In this document: positions 52,112-53,294 of the stretch, one piece after another
Layout: every line of letters begins with the position of its first letter
How positions within the stretch are numbered: position 1 is the stretch's first letter
Source: Cryobacterium algoricola
Lineage (GTDB): Bacteria; Actinomycetota; Actinomycetes; Actinomycetales; Microbacteriaceae
DNA length: 53,294 bases
Assembly (NCBI RefSeq): GCF_004402485.1
Contig: NZ_SOFG01000026.1
Coordinates: forward strand, 1 to 53,294
Direction: 5' to 3'
The notes under the pieces: model-generated
Seen by the model: the letters and a program-made list of their open reading frames with translations, nothing else
Databases searched by the model: none
What the model was told of the DNA's origin: nothing
Program-made: the position numbers and the translations under genes

Positions 52112-53294
52112 TCACTGCGCGTTTGATGCGTTTGCCTCGCGGGTGCCCATGGCGTCGTCCGCCGCGGATTCCGGTGCCGCCCTCGGTGCGGTGATCGGCC
52201 TGCTCATCGTTCTGCTGGTCACCGTCGGCCTGTACGTTCTCGTGTCGATCGCGCTGGGCAAGGTGTTCCGGGGGCTCGGCGAACAGGCCTGGAAGGCCTG
52301 GGTCCCGGTCGTCAACGCGATGACGCTGCTCGAGCTCGGCGGCTATTCCGGGCTCTGGGCCTTCGCCGCCTTCGTTCCGGGTCTCAACCTCGTCGCCGCG
52401 GTCTTCGAGGTCCTTGCGATCAACAACGTGAACCGACGACTCGGCAAGGGCGGTGGCTACACGCTGCTCGCCGTGCTCCTCTACCCGGTCTGGGCCTGTG
52501 TGCTCGGCTTCGGTGCGACCGGGCGGAGTGCCTCGGAAACGACCGGCCTGCCCGCCGTGCTCGCTCCCACCGCCACCGTTCCGGGCGGTCCGCAGCAGGC
52601 CGTGTACTCCCCGCAGCAATCGGTGTTTTCCCTGCAGCAGTCGGCGTTCGCGGCCCAGGCGCCCTCGCGAAACCTGGGCGCGGCCTGGCCGGCGGGGGTT
52701 TCGGCCGGAGTGCCGCAGCAGCCCGCTTCTGCGCCCACGCAGCCGGCCCCGACCTCGGCGCCCGACGCGCTCTCCGGACTGCCCACACCACCCGCGCCCT
52801 TCGCCCGGTTCCAGCCGTCACCGCTGGCGTCCTCCGTCGCGCCACTGGACGCGCCATCGGTGCCGGCCGGGCCGCCGGCCACTGCGCTTCCGGTGCCGCC
52901 GGCTTCGTTCAGTCAGGGCGACTCGCCGCAGCCTGTCGTCGCACCCAGGACCCCGCGGGTCTCCAATTCACCGGCACCTTTCTGGGAGCCGGTGCGCCCC
53001 GCAGCGGAGCCGCGCCCGCCCGTCGTCGACGCCGTTCCGGTCGCACCGGTCGCTGCCGCAGCTCCGGCCGACGTCGAAGCCGCGGCCCCCGTCGCCGCGG
53101 CCCCGGCACGGGACCCCCAGCCGATCCCGGCCGCCGTTCCTGAACCTGAGCCCGACGACCTCTGGGCGCCCCCGCCGGCGATCCTGCTCGCGAAAGCCCC
53201 GACCGTCGTGTCGCTTCCGCCCGCCTCGGCCGCGTCGCTTCTGCCGATCCTGACGCCCGCGCCGGCCGCGCCGGCCGCGCCGGCCGCGCCGGCC
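52104..53294 (+). CDS. DUF5684-like membrane protein with Pro/Ala-rich region (cut by window end)
   Basis: Open frame of 397 codons running off the end. The ATG at 52104 overlaps the previous stop by 8 bp but has no clear ribosome-binding site; ATG 52149 is an alternative. Three to four membrane helices fill about residues 25-150: a long first helix, FRGLGEQAWKAWVPVVNA, a LELGGYSGLWAFAAFVPGLN hairpin and NNVNRRLGKGGGYTLLAVLL, the pattern of the DUF5684 family. Beyond ~150 the chain is Pro/Ala/Ser/Gln-rich and probably disordered. Such tails in this gene context often lead to a C-terminal FHA domain, but that would lie outside the window. Confidence 0.75.
   Translation, partial: MVDHCAFDAFASRVPMASSAADSGAALGAVIGLLIVLLVTVGLYVLVSIALGKVFRGLGEQAWKAWVPVVNAMTLLELGGYSGLWAFAAFVPGLNLVAAVFEVLAINNVNRRLGKGGGYTLLAVLLYPVWACVLGFGATGRSASETTGLPAVLAPTATVPGGPQQAVYSPQQSVFSLQQSAFAAQAPSRNLGAAWPAGVSAGVPQQPASAPTQPAPTSAPDALSGLPTPPAPFARFQPSPLASSVAPLDAPSVPAGPPATALPVPPASFSQGDSPQPVVAPRTPRVSNSPAPFWEPVRPAAEPRPPVVDAVPVAPVAAAAPADVEAAAPVAAAPARDPQPIPAAVPEPEPDDLWAPPPAILLAKAPTVVSLPPASAASLLPILTPAPAAPAAPAAPA
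53259..53294 (+). repeat. 9-bp tandem repeat at the window end
   Basis: Four exact copies of GCGCCGGCC, in frame (Ala-Pro-Ala), continuing to the last base, so the full array length is unknown. Confidence 0.9.

Overview
The window is high-GC DNA with dense, strongly G/C-ending codons, TTG/GTG starts, leaderless-looking promoters and the recurring CGGATGC word, and its RpoB/RpoC proteins are of actinobacterial type. I read it as a chromosomal segment of a Microbacteriaceae-like actinobacterium (inference; no 16S is present). I saw no tRNA, rRNA, CRISPR array, transposase or integrase.

Left part (1-20.0 kb): mostly housekeeping and accessory genes. In order: a small exported protein divergent from an OmpR-type two-component pair; a GNAT acetyltransferase; a DEAD-box RNA helicase with a Gly/Arg/Ser repeat tail; a DUF1684/SRPBCC pair; an EVE-domain protein; a TPM-tail-like coiled-coil protein; a ComB-like protein; a DUF427 protein; a TDT/SLAC1-type transporter; a NERD-domain membrane protein; a divergent pair of a GH18-like exported protein and a large family-2 glycosyltransferase; a SprT-like protein coupled to a PQQ-type sugar dehydrogenase lipoprotein; a TPR protein; and a spermidine-synthase-like protein.

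Middle (20.3-27.8 kb): rpoB and rpoC, both starting with TTG, ended by a 17-bp perfect hairpin with a TTCG loop.

Right part (27.8-53.3 kb): an accessory locus that looks like a type VII (ESX/WXG100) secretion system. It holds a WXG100 protein and a second helical partner, an EssC/EccC-type ATPase with N-terminal ubiquitin-like and FHA regions, an EspG-position protein, an alpha/beta-hydrolase that is a candidate lipase effector, and several small lipoproteins that are candidate immunity proteins. Divergent from the ATPase is a tightly overlapping operon: Ser/Thr kinase, 2009-residue Ig-like membrane-anchored protein, MoxR ATPase, DUF58 protein, transglutaminase-like protein lacking the catalytic Cys and His, and a DUF5684-like protein cut by the window end.

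The stretch 27.8-31.0 kb between rpoC and the intact WXG100 gene is a patchwork of duplicated pieces: three further copies of the rpoC terminator (two with the rpoC 3' coding end), a WXG100 pseudogene with a one-base deletion, lipoprotein paralogs and lipoprotein or hydrolase tail fragments. This is the most unusual part of the window and suggests repeated recombination at the rpoC 3' end that expands or erodes effector/immunity cassettes. A dispersed inverted-repeat element (arms GGCTAACTCAGGA, spaced by exactly 67 bp in two copies) also marks this region and the GNAT-helicase gap.
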